The notes beneath the pieces were generated by a model. That model was not told the origin of the DNA. It saw only the letters and a list, made by a program, of their open reading frames with translations, and did not search any database. Positions 48,383 through 49,789 of a stretch of DNA of 49,789 nucleotides are shown piece by piece. Every line of letters begins with the position of its first letter. Positions within the stretch are counted from its first letter, which is position 1. The stretch lies in the NCBI GenBank assembly GCA_964555685.1, contig CAZKTO010000014.1:1-49789 (forward strand), read 5' to 3'. The position numbers and the translations under genes were made by a program. Origin of the DNA: CAZKTO01 sp964555685 (GTDB lineage Bacteria; Chloroflexota; Dehalococcoidia; SHYB01).

Positions 48383-49390
48383 GTGGAGATCGGCTACGGA
48401 GAGGCCTTTCAGAGGGGGATTTCCGCTCGTGGATTGTTGCGTCGCATCCAACTTCTCGCTGTCGGTGCAGCAACCTCCCTGCTGGTTGTCGTCGCTTGTT
48501 CTGGTGGTGGCGGCACGGCAACGGCACCTTCTCAGGCAGCCCGGCCCGGCAGCTCCGGAGGCATCGAAGCCCTGCGCCAGCCCCCCTTGATCCGGGGCCC
48601 ACTCTCCCGCGATGGACTTCAGGCCATCCTCGTGACCGCCGACCTCACTATCGGTTCAAACCGCGTTGGGTTCCTCTTGACGGCTCCCGATGGGTTCGTG
48701 ACGGCCCCTACGGCCCAACTCTCCCTGCGGTATCTGGATAGCGGTTCGCGGGAGGCGGTCATCAGCACGGCCATCGCCGAATACCACCCCTGGCCATTCG
48801 GCGAACGCGGGGAATACACCGCGCGCCTGTCCTTCGATCAGCCGGGAACCTGGGCTGTCGACATCCGCGTCACCGAGTCCGATGGGTTGGTCAAAACCGC
48901 AGAGTTGGCGTTTCCTGTTGCGCGAAGACCTTCTGTGCCAGCGCCGGGCGCGCAAGCCATCCCCAGCAGGACTAAGACAGTCCGTGATGTGTCGGGTATC
49001 GCCGATCTCACCACGGGCTCTCTTCACGACCCAGATTTCTACCAGGCGACCCTGGCCCAGGCCATCGCCAGCCGCCGACCCACGGTGTTTGTGCTGGCCA
49101 GTCCCGCCTTTTGCACCAACGAAGGCTGCGGGCCGATTCTCGAGACCGTGCAGATGCTGAAGCAGAAATATAGGGGACAGGCCAACTTCGTCCACGCGGA
49201 TTTCTTCGATAACCCAGGCCAACTCGAGGGTGACCTCAGCAACGCTCGCAAGTCACCCGCTGCGCGGGAATGGGGTGTTACAGATACCGAGTGGACCTTT
49301 GTCATCGACCGGCGCGGCGTGGTGTCCCACAAGTTCGAGGGATACGCAACGCTCGAGGAGTTGGAGGCGGCGCTGAAAGAGGTGCTTTAA
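48383..49390 (+). CDS. lipoprotein with thioredoxin-like C-terminal domain (CX4C)
   Basis: 335 residues from a GTG 8 nt after the previous gene. A signal peptide with lipobox VVAC (Cys about residue 39) is followed by a Gly/Ser/Thr-rich tether. A beta-sandwich-like region (about 75-180; VTADLTIGSNRVGFLLTAPD, GTWAVDIRVTE) comes next. The C-terminal thioredoxin-like domain (about 205-335) has FVLASPAFCTNEGCGPILE, where the active-site cysteines are spaced CX4C, not CXXC, and later WTFVIDRRGVVSHKFEGY. The spacing recalls copper-binding or peroxiredoxin-like relatives. Less GC-biased codons than the gene before it. Confidence 0.85.
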   Translation: MEIGYGEAFQRGISARGLLRRIQLLAVGAATSLLVVVACSGGGGTATAPSQAARPGSSGGIEALRQPPLIRGPLSRDGLQAILVTADLTIGSNRVGFLLTAPDGFVTAPTAQLSLRYLDSGSREAVISTAIAEYHPWPFGERGEYTARLSFDQPGTWAVDIRVTESDGLVKTAELAFPVARRPSVPAPGAQAIPSRTKTVRDVSGIADLTTGSLHDPDFYQATLAQAIASRRPTVFVLASPAFCTNEGCGPILETVQMLKQKYRGQANFVHADFFDNPGQLEGDLSNARKSPAAREWGVTDTEWTFVIDRRGVVSHKFEGYATLEELEAALKEVL

Positions 49391-49525
49391 TGCGAGGCTC
49401 ACGGCCAGCGGGTGCGATGGGGTGTTGCCGTTGTGGCTGGTCTGGCGCTGGTGGCGCTGGGGGTGATGGTCTTCACCGAGCGCTTCGCCGAGCTCACGGG
49501 GTATCTCTTCTACCGGAATAGCTGA
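49391..49525 (+). pseudogene. 3' remnant of a CcdA/DsbD-like membrane protein
   Basis: Immediately after the lipoprotein stop, in the same frame, the sequence reads on to VRWGVAVVAGLALVALGVMV, then FTERFAELTGYLFYRNS and a stop at 49523-49525. One membrane helix followed by a short F/R/L-rich tail resembles the last helix of CcdA-type cytochrome c biogenesis proteins. The other five or so helices and a start codon with ribosome site are missing. A GTG at 49412 could start a 37-residue peptide. A decayed ccdA next to two thioredoxin-like genes fits the context. Confidence 0.5.
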
Positions 49526-49789
49526 AGTCACCCCGAATTGTCACTCCTACGAAAATGCGGCCCTCACCCCCTGGCCTCCTCTCCGAGCCGGAGAGGGGGC
49601 AGACCGCCCGCCTGCGGCGGGGCGGGGGAGAGGGCCACCAGGCGCCCCTATTTCAACCTTCCTGGTGCTGAACACCAGCGTGATCGATTCTGAGCCGCCA
49701 GGCGAAGAATCTGGGGCCGCTGGGACAGCCCCACCCCAGACCCTTCGGCCTTGCAGGCCTCAGGGTGACGGGTGTTTCGCCTTGCGGCC
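49526..49789. repeat. right-edge intergenic repeats
   Basis: No gene seen. Holds CTCTCCGAGCCGGAGAGG-type stems (about 49580-49600), GCCCGCCTGCGGCGGGGC, and a CCCAGACCCTTCGGCC...CTCAGGGTGAC repeat (49733-49770) similar to 11381-11411. Confidence 0.5.

Overview
The window is a GC-rich, gene-dense bacterial chromosome segment from a draft assembly (a 10-base N gap lies at 34922-34931). Gene content points to a Chloroflexota-like organism, perhaps near Dehalococcoidia: a dnaJ-hspR-clp heat-shock operon with a HAIR-type operator, three PPOX/FMN split-barrel proteins, paired family III CoA-transferases, a D-aminoacylase-type amidohydrolase, and many dispersed GC-rich palindromes. This placement is inferred from content and base composition, not from a phylogenetic marker.

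Region by region: 1-3.2 kb is a stress operon (DnaJ/CbpA, HspR, and a Clp unfoldase that runs off the left edge). 3.4-7.8 kb holds a VOC protein, GlmU, a CBS/CorC membrane protein and a hemerythrin-like protein. 7.85-9.8 kb holds a truncated sugar isomerase next to an intact relative, and a hydrolase. 10.3-11.2 kb holds EF-P and a small unknown protein. 11.4-17.4 kb is one minus-strand carbon-metabolism cluster: carboxyltransferase (12S-like), a 56-residue protein, a pyruvate carboxyltransferase-biotin carrier fusion (5S+1.3S-like), isocitrate dehydrogenase and malate dehydrogenase. Together these fit a transcarboxylase linking methylmalonyl-CoA/pyruvate to oxaloacetate, malate and the TCA cycle.

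17.9-22.9 kb is the most novel part. A HEAT-repeat protein of unknown function is divergent from a three-gene unit: an unknown protein with a C-terminal coiled coil, a small helical protein with an acidic tail, and an AAA+ ATPase with a Cdc48-like N-domain and a large insertion in its core. 23.0-27.3 kb carries a nitroreductase, a HemL-like class III aminotransferase, TusA, a cysteine desulfurase homologue whose PLP lysine is threonine, and an A-type Fe-S carrier. 27.5-35.9 kb carries trpB, two SDRs, TerC bracketed by 33-bp direct repeats, TrxB, Lgt, ATP sulfurylase and a TauE/SafE transporter.

36.1-40.2 kb is a catabolic block (amidohydrolase and two family III CoA-transferases). It is followed by a lone HerA-like ATPase, a DUF4160/DUF2442-HTH pair with a palindromic operator, a D-aminoacylase, three PPOX proteins, a small membrane protein, and two exported thioredoxin-like proteins ending in a CcdA-like 3' remnant.

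Intergenic DNA is rich in small mobile or palindromic repeats: at least 13 copies of a CCCCGAC-NN-GTCGGGG element (several inside genes, read through in frame), two near-identical copies of a ~107-bp MITE-like element, a 168-bp element with 14-bp terminal inverted repeats, and several other short repeat families. No tRNA, rRNA or CRISPR array was recognised.
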